From Aureimonas phyllosphaerae (GTDB taxonomy: Bacteria; Pseudomonadota; Alphaproteobacteria; Rhizobiales; Rhizobiaceae), in assembly GCF_900113065.1 (NCBI RefSeq), contig NZ_FOOA01000010.1:85767-149766 (forward strand): a stretch of 64,000 nucleotides of DNA. The letters run 5' to 3'. Position numbers and translations under genes: made by a program. The notes beneath the pieces are model-generated. The model was not told the origin of the DNA and did not search any database. It was given only the letters and a program-made list of their open reading frames with translations. Below, piece after piece: positions 8,250 to 18,390 of this stretch. Each line of letters begins with the position of its first letter. Position 1 is the first letter of the stretch.

Positions 8250-8315
8250 GCGCGCCGCCCCTCTGCGGCCCCGTCATCATTGAGCGCCTCAAAGATTGAC
8301 GAAGGCTTGTCCCTC

Positions 8316-8807
8316 TCAGGTCACCGGACCCGGCTTGAACTGCATGGCCACGCCGTTGATGCAGTGACGCTTGCCGGTCGGGGGCGGCCCGTCATCGAAG
8401 ACATGACCGAGATGGCCACCGCAGCGCGCGCAATGCACCTCGGTGCGTGGATAGACCAGGACGTAGTCGGTCCGGTTGCCGATCGCCCCGGCGACTGGCG
8501 CCCAGAAGCTCGGCCAGCCCGTTCCCGAATCGAACTTCGTGGCGGACGAATAGAGCGCGTTGTCGCAGCCCGCGCAGTGGAAGAGGCCGCTCGTCTTCAC
8601 ATTGTTGAGCGGGCTCGAATAGGGCCGTTCGGTCGCCTCCTGGCGCAGCACCGCGTACTGGTCGGAGGTCAGGCGGCTCTTCCAGTCGGCGTCGCTCAGG
8701 GTGAAGGGAAAGGTTTCCGCTCGGGCCGCGCCGCCGCCCCGCAGCGCGAGGGCTGAAGCCCCGAGCCCGAAGGCCGCGAAGCCGAGAAGGAACTGTCGAC
8801 GCTGCAT
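8316..8807 (-). CDS. msrB: Peptide-methionine (R)-S-oxide reductase MsrB, Tat-exported
   Basis: A 163-residue protein with a twin-arginine signal (MQRRQFLLGF, hydrophobic core to about residue 21, ARA cleavage near 30) followed by a complete MsrB domain. Zinc cysteines are Cys78/Cys81 and Cys126/Cys129; the catalytic residue is Cys149 in GKRHCINGVAMQF. It reduces methionine-R-sulfoxide in proteins; the Tat signal places it in the periplasm, unlike the usual cytoplasmic MsrB. It is transcribed in the same direction as the fasciclin gene upstream, separated by a hairpin. Confidence 0.93.
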   Translation of the reverse strand: MQRRQFLLGFAAFGLGASALALRGGGAARAETFPFTLSDADWKSRLTSDQYAVLRQEATERPYSSPLNNVKTSGLFHCAGCDNALYSSATKFDSGTGWPSFWAPVAGAIGNRTDYVLVYPRTEVHCARCGGHLGHVFDDGPPPTGKRHCINGVAMQFKPGPVT

Positions 8808-8840
8808 GGCATGGCTCCCGTGCGTGATGGATGAAACGGA

Positions 8841-8874
8841 GACGGCCCCGCCCCCATGTGGAGGCGGGGCCGTC
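8841..8874 (-). terminator. Hairpin between the fasciclin gene and msrB
   Basis: GACGGCCCCGCC (8841-8852) and GGCGGGGCCGTC (8863-8874) make a perfect 12-bp stem with a 10-base loop, 20 bases after the stop of the minus-strand fasciclin gene. The downstream side (TCTCCGTTTC) has only a weak T-tract. Confidence 0.5.
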
Positions 8875-8893
8875 GGCAATCCATAAGACTTGA

Positions 8894-9451
8894 TCAGGGC
8901 ATCAGTACGGTGTCGATGACGTGCACGACGCCGTTCTTCTGCATCACGTCGGCCTGGGTGACGGTCGCGACATTGCCCTTGGCGTCGGTGATCGTCAGCT
9001 TCTTGCCCTTCATCGCGAGCGTCAGGGTCTCGCCCTCGACGGTCTTCACGACATGCTTGCCGCCGTCGTCCTTGATCATCTTCATCGCCGCCTCGGCCGT
9101 CGCCTTGGCCGGAACGACATGGTAGGTCAGGATCTTCGTCAGCATCGCCTTGTTCTCGGGCTTCACCAGCATCTCGACGGTGCCGGCCGGCAGCTTGGCG
9201 AAGGCCTTGTCGTCGGGCGCGAAGACCGTGAAGGGACCCTTGCCGTCGAGCGTCTTGACGAGGCCGGCCGCCTTCACCGCCGCCACCAGCGTCTTCAGGT
9301 TCTTGGCGTTCGGGGCATTCTCGGCGATCGTCTTGGAGGCGTACATCGGCGCGCCGCCGACCATCACGCTCTTGCCCTGCGCCATCGCGCCACCGGCCGT
9401 GCCGAGGAGGAGCGAGGCGACGACGACACTGCGGAACAGCTTGGAGATCAT
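8894..9451 (-). CDS. Secreted fasciclin (FAS1) domain protein
   Basis: A 185-residue protein with a Sec signal peptide (MISKLFRSVVVASLLLGTAGGAMA, cleaved about residue 24) and one FAS1 domain. The two FAS1 boxes are visible: GPFTVFAPDDKAFAKLPAGTVE (H1) and LTYHVVPAKATAEA through ITDAKGNVATVTQADVMQKNGVVHVIDTVLMP (H2). FAS1 proteins mediate adhesion or surface contacts; in rhizobia a homologue (Nex18-type) affects symbiosis. The specific role here is unknown. The gene appears monocistronic. Confidence 0.92.
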   Translation of the reverse strand: MISKLFRSVVVASLLLGTAGGAMAQGKSVMVGGAPMYASKTIAENAPNAKNLKTLVAAVKAAGLVKTLDGKGPFTVFAPDDKAFAKLPAGTVEMLVKPENKAMLTKILTYHVVPAKATAEAAMKMIKDDGGKHVVKTVEGETLTLAMKGKKLTITDAKGNVATVTQADVMQKNGVVHVIDTVLMP

Positions 9452-9576
9452 GGGTCCGTTTCCCCTGTTGGTGCCCTCCCATCGAGGGGCATCAGGAGCT
9501 ACGAGGGCGATGATGCGCCGGATGCAGAAAAAATGATCCGCGATCAACTTTTGTTTAGGAGCCGTCCGACGGGACG

Positions 9577-10020
9577 TCAGTCGTCGACGCGGCCGCGCAT
9601 CCGTTTGACGGTCGAGCGCCCCTTCTTCGCCTCCAGCCGCCGCTCCACCGAGCCGCGCGTCGGCCGCGTCTTCTTGCGCGGCGGCGGGGGCGGCACGAGC
9701 GCCTCGCGCACGAGGGCGACGAGCCGCTCGCGCGCGTCCTCGCGGTTGCGCTCCTGCGTGCGGAAGCGGGAGGCCTCGATCAGCACCTCCCCGGCCTTGG
9801 TCGCGCGCTGACCCGCAAGGCGCAGAAGCCGCGCCTTCACCTCGTCGCCAAGAACCGTGGACGCGGCGCCGGCAAAGCGCAGCTGAACCGCGGTCGCCAC
9901 CTTGTTGACGTTCTGGCCGCCGGGCCCGGCCGAGCGGATGAAGCTCTCCTCGAGCTCGTCGTCGGGAATGGTGATGCGGGCGTTCACGGGCAGGCCTTTG
10001 GCGGAACCGGGCTCTGCCAT
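9577..10020 (-). CDS. arfB: Alternative ribosome-rescue factor / peptidyl-tRNA hydrolase ArfB
   Basis: A 147-residue class I release-factor-like protein. The catalytic GGQ is at residues 34-36 in RSAGPGGQNVNK, and a long basic C-terminal tail (PPPRKKTRPTRGSVERRLEAKKGRSTVKRMRGRV) enters the mRNA channel of stalled ribosomes. It lacks the codon-recognition domain of RF1/RF2, as expected for ArfB/YaeJ, and hydrolyses peptidyl-tRNA on non-stop complexes. Start ATG 10020 gives the normal N-terminus; 10062 is an in-frame extension. Confidence 0.92.
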   Translation of the reverse strand: MAEPGSAKGLPVNARITIPDDELEESFIRSAGPGGQNVNKVATAVQLRFAGAASTVLGDEVKARLLRLAGQRATKAGEVLIEASRFRTQERNREDARERLVALVREALVPPPPPRKKTRPTRGSVERRLEAKKGRSTVKRMRGRVDD

Positions 10021-10085
10021 GGGTCGTGTCTCCTCGAGCGTTCGCGGCGGCAACGCCGCCATCTCACCCGTGGTTGCCGCAAACG

Positions 10086-10121
10086 AAAGGGGCCCGCAAC
10101 CCGAAGGTCGCGAGCCCCTTT
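10086..10121 (-). terminator. Terminator downstream of pckA
   Basis: AAAGGGGC (10086-10093) and GCCCCTTT (10114-10121) form an 8-bp stem, extended inside by partly paired bases. The A/T ends give it the look of a bidirectional terminator just after the pckA stop codon on the minus strand. Confidence 0.55.
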
Positions 10122-10144
10122 GCCTCCTCCCAGAGGACTCTTCG

Positions 10145-11755
<1,611 letters not shown>

Positions 11756-12052
11756 GTGCCTGCTCCTCGAAAAAACACCGGGCCGCCCCGGCATGAGCCA
11801 AGCAAATATCGCCGATACCGGCGGGCGGCAACTGTCGAAAAGCTACGGAAATACATGGTCTTCTCAATATCAAACGATTTAAAACATGATGGACCCCACC
11901 TAAATCGGTTCAACGCTTCGCTTCAATCGGATAAACTCAAGCAAAAATTATTTTGCCGTTCGCTGGCATTCGAGGGGTTCTGCCGCGTGCCGGGGCACTT
12001 TTCGCCGCGCGGCGCGTTGAGAGGCCGAGGTTCAGGCACGAAAGGACGAGAC

Positions 12053-12532
12053 ATGGCCGAGTCGGCAAACGAGAAGTTCTGGGACATGATCGGGGACTTC
12101 GAGACCTGCATGGTCACGACGCGCGACGGCCGGCAGCTGCGCTCGCGGCCGATGGCGCCGAAGATCTCGCGCGAGCGCGGTGAGATCCTGTTCGTCACCG
12201 ACCGCAGCTCCCACAAGGTGGACGAGATCCAGGCGGACGATCAGGTCGCCTGCTCCTTCGTGAAGAAGGAAGAGTATGTCGCCGTTTCCGGCACCGCGAG
12301 CGTGACCACCGACCGCGCGCGCATCGACGAAGCGTGGGATCCGCAGGCGGAGGCCTGGATGCCGGGCGGCAAGGACGGACCCGACACCGCCATCCTCGTG
12401 ATCCGCCCGCATCAGGCCGAAATCTGGGACGTGACCTCCAACAAGATCACGCAGGCCTGGGAGTTCGCGAAGGCCTATGTCGGCGACAAGCCGCGGCCGG
12501 ACACCACCGAGAACGTCAAGGTCAACCTCTGA
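12053..12532 (+). CDS. Pyridoxamine 5'-phosphate oxidase-like protein (general stress protein 26 type)
   Basis: A 159-residue single-domain split-barrel flavin-binding protein ([34 protein letters not shown]). The LRSRPM segment and the [17 protein letters not shown] segment are those of the GSP26/PPOX-putative family. Such proteins bind FMN or F420-like cofactors, and some are stress-induced; the substrate is unknown. The ATG lies 9 bases after an AAGGACGAG ribosome-binding site. It precedes chvI by 190 bp in the same direction. Confidence 0.85.
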   Translation: MAESANEKFWDMIGDFETCMVTTRDGRQLRSRPMAPKISRERGEILFVTDRSSHKVDEIQADDQVACSFVKKEEYVAVSGTASVTTDRARIDEAWDPQAEAWMPGGKDGPDTAILVIRPHQAEIWDVTSNKITQAWEFAKAYVGDKPRPDTTENVKVNL

Positions 12533-12722
12533 ACCGACCCGCGCAGGCGTTCCGGCGGGACGCGGAAATGCTTTAGGCGTTGCAAAAGCGCCACGAACGC
12601 CACATTTCCCTTTCAGACAGGGAATCGGGTCCGCGTCGGCGACGATGCGGACACCGGGCGTTTCCGGCGCTTCGCTGGGTCGAAGGCGAGCGCCCGCCCG
12701 CCGGAACAGGAGTTGTAACGAG

Positions 12723-13427
12723 ATGCCGACGATCGCGCTGGTGGATGACGACCGCAACATCCTGACGTCCGTGTCGATCGCGCTGGAGAACGAGGGCTAC
12801 CGGGTCGAGACCTACACCGACGGCGCCTCGGCGCTGGAAGGTCTGTCGGCCCGGCCGCCGCATCTGGCCATCTTCGACATCAAGATGCCGCGCATGGACG
12901 GCATGGAGCTCCTGCGACGCCTGCGCCAGAAGAGCGACCTGCCGGTGATCTTCCTGACCTCGAAGGACGAGGAGATCGACGAGCTCTTCGGTCTCAAGAT
13001 GGGGGCCGACGACTACATCCGCAAACCCTTCTCGCAGCGGCTCCTCGTCGAGCGCGTGCGCGCCATCCTTCGCCGCGGCGCCCCGCGCGAGGCGCAGGCC
13101 GGCAAGCCGGGTGCCGCGCCCGAGTCCTCGCTGGAACGCGGCCAGCTGGTGATGGATCAGGAGCGCCACACCTGCACCTGGATGGGCCAGCCGGTGACGC
13201 TCACCGTCACCGAGTTCCTGATCCTGCACTCGCTCGCCCAGCGTCCGGGTGTCGTGAAGAGCCGCGACGCCCTGATGGACGCGGCCTACGACGAGCAGGT
13301 CTATGTCGACGACCGCACGATCGACAGCCACATCAAGCGCCTGCGCAAGAAGTTCAAGGCAATCGACGACGACTTCGACATGATCGAGACGCTCTACGGC
13401 GTGGGCTATCGCTTCCGCGAAGTCTGA
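12723..13427 (+). CDS. chvI: Two-component response regulator ChvI (OmpR family)
   Basis: A 234-residue regulator. The receiver domain (1-120) has acidic residues Asp8-Asp10, phospho-acceptor Asp52 in [12 protein letters not shown] and the conserved Lys in YIRKPFSQ. The winged-helix domain (about 135-234) carries [26 protein letters not shown] and [15 protein letters not shown]. Sequence and context (followed by the ChvG kinase and hprK, close to pckA) identify ChvI, which governs envelope, acid and host-adaptation genes in rhizobia, Agrobacterium and Brucella (BvrR). Its SD is AGGAG eight bases before the ATG. Confidence 0.95.
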   Translation: MPTIALVDDDRNILTSVSIALENEGYRVETYTDGASALEGLSARPPHLAIFDIKMPRMDGMELLRRLRQKSDLPVIFLTSKDEEIDELFGLKMGADDYIRKPFSQRLLVERVRAILRRGAPREAQAGKPGAAPESSLERGQLVMDQERHTCTWMGQPVTLTVTEFLILHSLAQRPGVVKSRDALMDAAYDEQVYVDDRTIDSHIKRLRKKFKAIDDDFDMIETLYGVGYRFREV

Positions 13428-13440
13428 TGGACCGCCGGCC

Positions 13441-15237
13441 TTGACGGCGACGGACACATCCGAGACGGGACGCACAGCGGCCGCGCGCCGGCGGGTGGGT
13501 CGCTGGCGGCGAAAGCCGCTGGTGCGCCGGCTTCTGATCCGCGCCCGGCGCCTTCTCGGCCACTCGGTGTTCTCCTCGCTGACGCGGCGCATCGTCTTCC
13601 TCAACCTCGTCGCGCTGATCGTCCTCGTCTCCGGCATCCTCTATCTCAACCAGTTCCGCGCCGGGCTGATCGACGCGCGCGTCGAGAGCCTTCTCACGCA
13701 GGGCGAGATCATCGCGAGCGCCATCGCCTCCTCGGCGACGGTCGAGACCGATTCAATCACCGTCGACCCCGAGCGGCTGCTGGAGCTTCAGGCTGGCGCG
13801 ACACTTCAGCCCAATCCCGACCAGTCGGAATCGCTCGACTTTCCGATCAATCCCGAGCGCGTCGCCCCCCTCCTGCGGCGGCTGATCTCGCCGACCCGCA
13901 CGCGCGCTCGCCTCTACGATCGCGACGCCAACCTCATCCTCGATTCGCGCCATCTCTACTCGCGCGGCCAGATCCTGCGCTACGACCTGCCGCCGGTGGA
14001 GAGCGAAGAGGAAACCGGCATCTTCGCCTGGATCAGCCGCGAGACGGGCCGCCTCCTCGGCCATGGCGATCTCCCCGTCTACAAGGAGACGCCAGGCGGC
14101 TCGGGCTCGACCTATCCGGAGGTGATGAGCGCGCTCACCGGCGGCCCCCGCGCGCTCGTCCGCTCCACCGAGAACGGCGAGCTGATCGTCTCCGTCGCCG
14201 TGCCGATCCAGCGCTTCCGCGCGGTGCTCGGCGTCCTCCTCCTGTCGACGCAAGGCGGCGACATCGACAAGATCGTGCAGGCCGAGCGCATGGCGATCGT
14301 GCGCACCTTCGCGGTCGCCGCGATGGTGACGGTGATCCTTTCGGCGCTGCTCGCCTCCACCATCGCGACCCCGCTCCGCCGCCTGTCGGCCGCTGCGATC
14401 CGCGTGCGCCGGGGCGTCACCGCGCGCGAGGAGATCCCCGACTTCGGCGACCGCGCCGACGAGGTCGGCCATCTCGCCTCGGCGATCCGCGACATGACCA
14501 ATGCGCTATATGCCCGCATGGACGCGATCGAGAGCTTTGCCGCCGACGTCAGCCACGAGTTGAAGAACCCGCTGACATCGCTGCGCTCGGCGGTCGAGAC
14601 GCTGCCCCTCGCGCGCAATGAAAGCTCGCGCGAGCGTCTGCTCGCCGTGATCCAGCACGACGTGAAGCGCCTCGACCGGCTGATCACGGACATTGCCGAT
14701 GCCTCGCGCCTCGACGCCGAGCTGGCGCGCGAGGTGGCAGGCGAGGTCGATCTCGCCGGCCTCGTCGGCTCGGTGGTGGACGGGGCGCGTGCCCATCTGA
14801 AGCCGGAGCAGCGCATTGCGATCGAGTTGACCGTCGCGCCACTGCCGCCCGGCAAGACCTACCGCGTCGCCGGCCACGACCTCCGCCTCAGCCAGGTCTT
14901 CACCAACCTCATCGACAACGCGCGCTCCTTCGTGCCGCCCGAAGACGGGCGCATCCTGGTGCGCCTGCAGCGCCGCACTCGCGCCTGCGTGGTCACGATC
15001 GAGGACAACGGGCCCGGCATCCAGGCCGAGAAGATCGACCGCATCTTCGAGCGCTTCTACACCGATCGTCCGGGTGCCGAATCCTTCGGCCAGAACTCCG
15101 GTCTCGGCCTGTCGATCTCGCGCCAGATCGTCGAGGCGCACGGCGGCGAGATCCGCGCGGAGAACATGGCCGATCCCAAGGCGCCCGGCACCATCGCGGG
15201 CGCTCGCTTCACCGTCGAGCTTCCGGCCGACACGTGA
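13441..15237 (+). CDS. chvG: Two-component sensor histidine kinase ChvG
   Basis: A membrane sensor of about 598 residues. A basic N-terminal cytoplasmic stretch leads to TM1 (about 52-72), a large periplasmic sensing domain, TM2 (about 283-305), a HAMP linker and the kinase core. The phospho-acceptor is His372 in FAADVSHELKNPLTSL; the N box (FTNLIDNARSF), G1 (IEDNGPGIQAEKI) and G2 (GLGLSIS) are intact. TTG 13441 is the longest start; GTG 13495 is a shorter option. It lies 13 bp after chvI. In related species the periplasmic repressor ExoR controls this kinase and it responds to acid; no exoR is in the window. It overlaps hprK by 4 bp (GTGA). Confidence 0.95.
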   Translation: MTATDTSETGRTAAARRRVGRWRRKPLVRRLLIRARRLLGHSVFSSLTRRIVFLNLVALIVLVSGILYLNQFRAGLIDARVESLLTQGEIIASAIASSATVETDSITVDPERLLELQAGATLQPNPDQSESLDFPINPERVAPLLRRLISPTRTRARLYDRDANLILDSRHLYSRGQILRYDLPPVESEEETGIFAWISRETGRLLGHGDLPVYKETPGGSGSTYPEVMSALTGGPRALVRSTENGELIVSVAVPIQRFRAVLGVLLLSTQGGDIDKIVQAERMAIVRTFAVAAMVTVILSALLASTIATPLRRLSAAAIRVRRGVTAREEIPDFGDRADEVGHLASAIRDMTNALYARMDAIESFAADVSHELKNPLTSLRSAVETLPLARNESSRERLLAVIQHDVKRLDRLITDIADASRLDAELAREVAGEVDLAGLVGSVVDGARAHLKPEQRIAIELTVAPLPPGKTYRVAGHDLRLSQVFTNLIDNARSFVPPEDGRILVRLQRRTRACVVTIEDNGPGIQAEKIDRIFERFYTDRPGAESFGQNSGLGLSISRQIVEAHGGEIRAENMADPKAPGTIAGARFTVELPADT

Positions 15238-15701
15238 GCGCAAGGGTCAACCTCCATGCGAGCGCGCTGCGCCTTGGCGGGCGGGGCCTTCTCGTGCGTG
15301 GGCCCTCGGGCAGCGGCAAGTCCTCCCTCGCGCTCGCCGCTCTCGCCCGGGGCGGCGCCGCAGGTCTCGAGGCCGTCCTCGTGTCGGACGATCAGGTCTT
15401 CGTCGAGCCGCGAGGCGCGCAACTCTACGGGGAGGCTCCGGCGGCCACCGCCGGGCTGATCGAGGTGCGCGGCATCGGTCTCCTGTCCCGGCCGCATGTC
15501 GCCGAGACCGGTCTCGACCTCGTGGTCGATCTCGTGCCGCGCGGCTCGATCGAGCGCCTGCCGGAGGAAGGCTCCGTGATCCTCCTAGGGATCGGGATTC
15601 GACGGATTGTGCTGCCCGAGCGCGATCCGTCCTTTGCCGCCGACGTCCTTCTGACCCTCGTCGCGACGCCCTCGTTCTGGACCGCCACGCGCGCCGGTTG
15701 A
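15234..15701 (+). CDS. hprK: HPr kinase/phosphorylase, short alphaproteobacterial form
   Basis: A 155-residue protein consisting of only the C-terminal P-loop kinase domain: Walker A GPSGSGKSS at 23-31 and VSDDQVFVEPRG after it. The N-terminal half of Gram-positive HprK (total about 310 residues) is absent, as is usual in alphaproteobacteria. It phosphorylates HPr on serine and is thought to tie the PTS-Ntr to ChvG/ChvI, with which it is translationally coupled (GTG overlaps the chvG stop). Confidence 0.93.
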   Translation: MSARVNLHASALRLGGRGLLVRGPSGSGKSSLALAALARGGAAGLEAVLVSDDQVFVEPRGAQLYGEAPAATAGLIEVRGIGLLSRPHVAETGLDLVVDLVPRGSIERLPEEGSVILLGIGIRRIVLPERDPSFAADVLLTLVATPSFWTATRAG

Positions 15702-15801
15702 TATCGCGTCGCAGCATTCGCGTCGCGGCTTCGTGAATGAGGAAAAAGTCCCGGAATGCAGGCGTTCGGCGCCAGTCTGGAAAGATTCCGAGGGGTGTGA
15801 C

Positions 15802-15820
15802 TTGCTGCGTCTTGCAGCAA
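15802..15820. promoter_or_regulatory. Inverted repeat upstream of ptsM
   Basis: TTGCTGC and GCAGCAA form a perfect 7-bp inverted repeat with a 5-base centre, 61 bp before the ptsM start in the 180-bp gap after hprK. It could be an operator or a small hairpin in the leader; the regulator is unknown. Confidence 0.3.
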
Positions 15821-15881
15821 TCTGGCCGCAAGCGCACAATCCGTTGCACAGGGAAGTGGCGGAGTCCGGGATGGTCGACGT

Positions 15882-16283
15882 ATGATAGGACTGGTGCTGG
15901 TGACGCATGGCCAGCTCGCGCGTGAATTCAAGCTCGCCGTGGAGCATGTGGTCGGCCGCCAGGAGGCGTTCGAGACCATCTGCATCGGTCCCGACGACGA
16001 CATGGAGCAGCGGCGGCTGGACATCCTCCAGGCGGTCCGCGAGGCCGAGCGCGGCAAGGGCGTGATCATCCTGACCGACATGTTCGGCGGCACCCCGTCC
16101 AACCTCGCCATCTCGGTGATGGACGAAGGCAACATCGATGTCCTTGCGGGCGTCAATCTGCCGATGCTGATCAAGCTCGCCAGCGTGCGCGGCGAGAAGC
16201 CGATGGCCGACGCGCTCGTCGCCGCCCAAGATGCCGGCCGCAAGTACATCGCCGTCGCAAGCCGCATCCTCAGCGGCAAGTAG
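15882..16283 (+). CDS. ptsM: PTS EIIA component of mannose family (PtsM/ManX)
   Basis: A 133-residue EIIA-Man-fold protein with the active histidine His9 in MIGLVLVTHGQLAREF and the dimer-interface motif ILTDMFGGTPSNLAIS. No EIIB, IIC or IID partner is present, so it cannot transport sugar by itself; it is the incomplete regulatory PTS common in alphaproteobacteria. It follows hprK and precedes ptsH, and probably receives phosphate from HPr. Confidence 0.93.
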   Translation: MIGLVLVTHGQLAREFKLAVEHVVGRQEAFETICIGPDDDMEQRRLDILQAVREAERGKGVIILTDMFGGTPSNLAISVMDEGNIDVLAGVNLPMLIKLASVRGEKPMADALVAAQDAGRKYIAVASRILSGK

Positions 16284-16321
16284 CTCTCGAACAGGTTCAA
16301 CGGATCATCGGCGGCCGAGCC

Positions 16322-16657
16322 ATGGACAAGTCAGAACACTTCCCCTCGCCGCCCGAATCGCTTCAAGCCGGCTCGCCCGCCTCCGGCCCGGTCGAGCAGA
16401 CGATGACCATCGTCAACCGCAAGGGCCTCCATGCCCGCGCCTCGGCTAAGTTCGTGCAGCTCGCCGAACAGTTCGACTGCGACATCACCATCTCGCGCGA
16501 GGGCCTGTCGGTCGGCGGCCAGTCGATCATGGGCCTGATGATGCTGGCGGCCGGCCAGGGGACCACGATCGACGTGCGCGCCGAGGGCCACGACGCCGAC
16601 AAGGCCGTGGCGGCGATCTCGGCGCTGGTCGCGGACCGGTTCGGCGAGGACTGCTGA
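16322..16657 (+). CDS. ptsH: Phosphocarrier protein HPr (NPr-type)
   Basis: A 111-residue HPr. The catalytic histidine is His38 in VNRKGLHARASAKFVQLA and the regulatory serine, target of HprK, is Ser68 in GGQSIMGLMMLAA. The first 27 residues (proline/serine-rich) are an extension beyond usual HPr; an internal ATG at 16403 would give an 84-residue protein of normal length. It passes phosphate from EI-Ntr to PtsN and PtsM. It lies 38 bp after ptsM, ahead of ahcY. Confidence 0.93.
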   Translation: MDKSEHFPSPPESLQAGSPASGPVEQTMTIVNRKGLHARASAKFVQLAEQFDCDITISREGLSVGGQSIMGLMMLAAGQGTTIDVRAEGHDADKAVAAISALVADRFGEDC

Positions 16658-16670
16658 CCGCCGAGATAAC

Positions 16671-16692
16671 GATATAAGGATTTCCTTATATC
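16671..16692. promoter_or_regulatory. Perfect palindrome upstream of ahcY, probable SahR operator
   Basis: GATATAAGGA and TCCTTATATC are perfect 10-bp inverted arms around TT, 82 bp before the ahcY ATG and just after the ptsH stop. SahR, an ArsR-family SAH sensor, is known to control ahcY and methionine-cycle genes in Proteobacteria through AT-rich palindromes of this general type. The palindrome is seen directly; the regulator is inferred, and no sahR gene is in the window. Confidence 0.6.
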
Positions 16693-16774
16693 CTCTCTCC
16701 TGCTAAGGAAGCGCCTTGAACGGCGGCACCGGACGGCTCGGCCGAGCCTGCTGCCCCATCCAAGGAGCTTCCGC

Positions 16775-18175
16775 ATGGCCAATACGGGCGATTTCGTCGT
16801 CAAGGATCTTTCGCTGGCCGATTGGGGCCGCAAGGAACTCGACATCGCGGAAACCGAGATGCCGGGCCTCATGGCCTGCCGCGAGGAGTTCGGCGCCGAC
16901 CAGCCGCTGCGGGGCGCGCGCATCACCGGCTCGCTGCACATGACCATCCAGACCGCGGTCCTGATCGAGACCCTGCAGGCGCTCGGCGCCAAGGTTCGCT
17001 GGGCCTCGTGCAACATCTTCTCGACGCAGGACCACGCCGCGGCCGCGATCGCCGCGACCGGCACGCCGGTCTTCGCCGTCAAGGGCGAGAGCCTCGAGGA
17101 ATACTGGGACTACACCGACCGGATCTTCCAGTGGCCGGACGGCGAGCCCTCCAACATGATCCTCGACGACGGCGGCGACGCCACGATGTACATCCTGACC
17201 GGCGCGCGCGCGGAAGCCGGCGAGGACGTCCTGTCGAATCCCGGCTCCGAGGAGGAGGAAGTCCTCTTCGCGCAGATCCGCAAGCGCCTCGCGGCCACCC
17301 CCGGCTTCTTCGCCCGCCAGCGCGACGCCATCAAGGGCGTGACGGAGGAGACGACGACGGGCGTCAACCGCCTCTACCAGCTGCAGAAGCGCGGCCTCCT
17401 GCCCTTCCCGGCGATCAACGTCAACGACTCGGTGACGAAGTCGAAGTTCGACAACAAGTACGGCTGCAAGGAATCGCTCGTCGACGGCATCCGCCGCGCG
17501 ACCGACGTAATGATGGCCGGCAAGGTGGCCGTGGTCTGCGGATACGGCGACGTCGGCAAGGGCTCGGCCGCCTCGCTCCAGGGCGCGGGCGCGCGCGTGA
17601 AGGTGACCGAGGTCGATCCGATCTGCGCGCTGCAGGCGGCGATGGACGGGTTCGAGGTCGTCACCCTCGAGGACGCCGCGCCGACAGCCGACATCATCAT
17701 CACGACCACCGGCAACAAGGATGTCGTGACGCTCGACACGATGCGCACCGTCAAGGACATGTGCATCGTCGGCAACATCGGCCACTTCGACAACGAGATC
17801 CAGGTGGCGAGCCTTCGCAACCTGCAGTGGATCAACATCAAGCCGCAGGTCGACATGGTGACCTTCCCGGACGGCAAGCGCATGCTGCTTCTGTCGGAGG
17901 GCCGTCTCCTCAACCTCGGCAACGCGACCGGCCACCCGTCCTTCGTGATGTCGGCGTCCTTCACCAACCAGACGCTGGCGCAGATCGAGCTCTTCACCAA
18001 GGGCGAGAAGTACGAGAACCAGGTCTATGTCCTGCCCAAGCACCTCGACGAGAAGGTCGCGCGCCTCCACCTCGACAAGCTCGGCGCCCGGCTTTCCACC
18101 CTCTCGGAGGATCAGGCCGCCTATATCGGCGTGACGCCGCAGGGCCCGTTCAAGGCCGAGCACTATCGTTACTGA
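16775..18175 (+). CDS. ahcY: Adenosylhomocysteinase (S-adenosyl-L-homocysteine hydrolase)
   Basis: A 466-residue NAD-dependent enzyme that splits S-adenosylhomocysteine into adenosine and homocysteine, keeping methylation reactions running. Motifs include the substrate region [38 protein letters not shown], the catalytic Lys/Asp segment [23 protein letters not shown], the NAD fold [12 protein letters not shown] and the C-terminal FKAEHYRY end. The ATG follows an AAGGAGCTT ribosome site. Probable SahR control at the upstream palindrome, and a strong terminator downstream. Confidence 0.98.
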   Translation: MANTGDFVVKDLSLADWGRKELDIAETEMPGLMACREEFGADQPLRGARITGSLHMTIQTAVLIETLQALGAKVRWASCNIFSTQDHAAAAIAATGTPVFAVKGESLEEYWDYTDRIFQWPDGEPSNMILDDGGDATMYILTGARAEAGEDVLSNPGSEEEEVLFAQIRKRLAATPGFFARQRDAIKGVTEETTTGVNRLYQLQKRGLLPFPAINVNDSVTKSKFDNKYGCKESLVDGIRRATDVMMAGKVAVVCGYGDVGKGSAASLQGAGARVKVTEVDPICALQAAMDGFEVVTLEDAAPTADIIITTTGNKDVVTLDTMRTVKDMCIVGNIGHFDNEIQVASLRNLQWINIKPQVDMVTFPDGKRMLLLSEGRLLNLGNATGHPSFVMSASFTNQTLAQIELFTKGEKYENQVYVLPKHLDEKVARLHLDKLGARLSTLSEDQAAYIGVTPQGPFKAEHYRY

Positions 18176-18222
18176 TGACGGACCGGCCACCCGTCGCGAT
18201 GGCGGGGGCCGCATAGCAAGAG

Positions 18223-18260
18223 GGCGTCGGGGGCAAGCCCCCCGGCGCCTTTTCTTTTTT
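18223..18260 (+). terminator. Rho-independent terminator of ahcY
   Basis: GGCGTCGGGGG (18223-18233) pairs with CCCCCCGGCGCC (18238-18249) around a CAAG loop, allowing one wobble pair, and is followed by TTTTCTTTTTT. It lies 48 bases after the ahcY stop. Confidence 0.85.
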
Positions 18261-18390
18261 CCGATGCGTGTCCGATCGACGCTTTGCGGACGGTTATCCA
18301 CCGTTTAGATTCGCCTGCATGCCTGCCGTTGGGGAGCGGGGGCGCTTACGGGGACACCCGCCTCGCTCGAGGGGCGGCTGAAAGGACGCG

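Noticed and set aside
16660..16774. SAH riboswitch upstream of ahcY
   Set aside because: The leader is dominated by an AT-rich 22-bp DNA palindrome and lacks the GC-rich conserved core expected of the SAH aptamer; a protein operator is the simpler reading.
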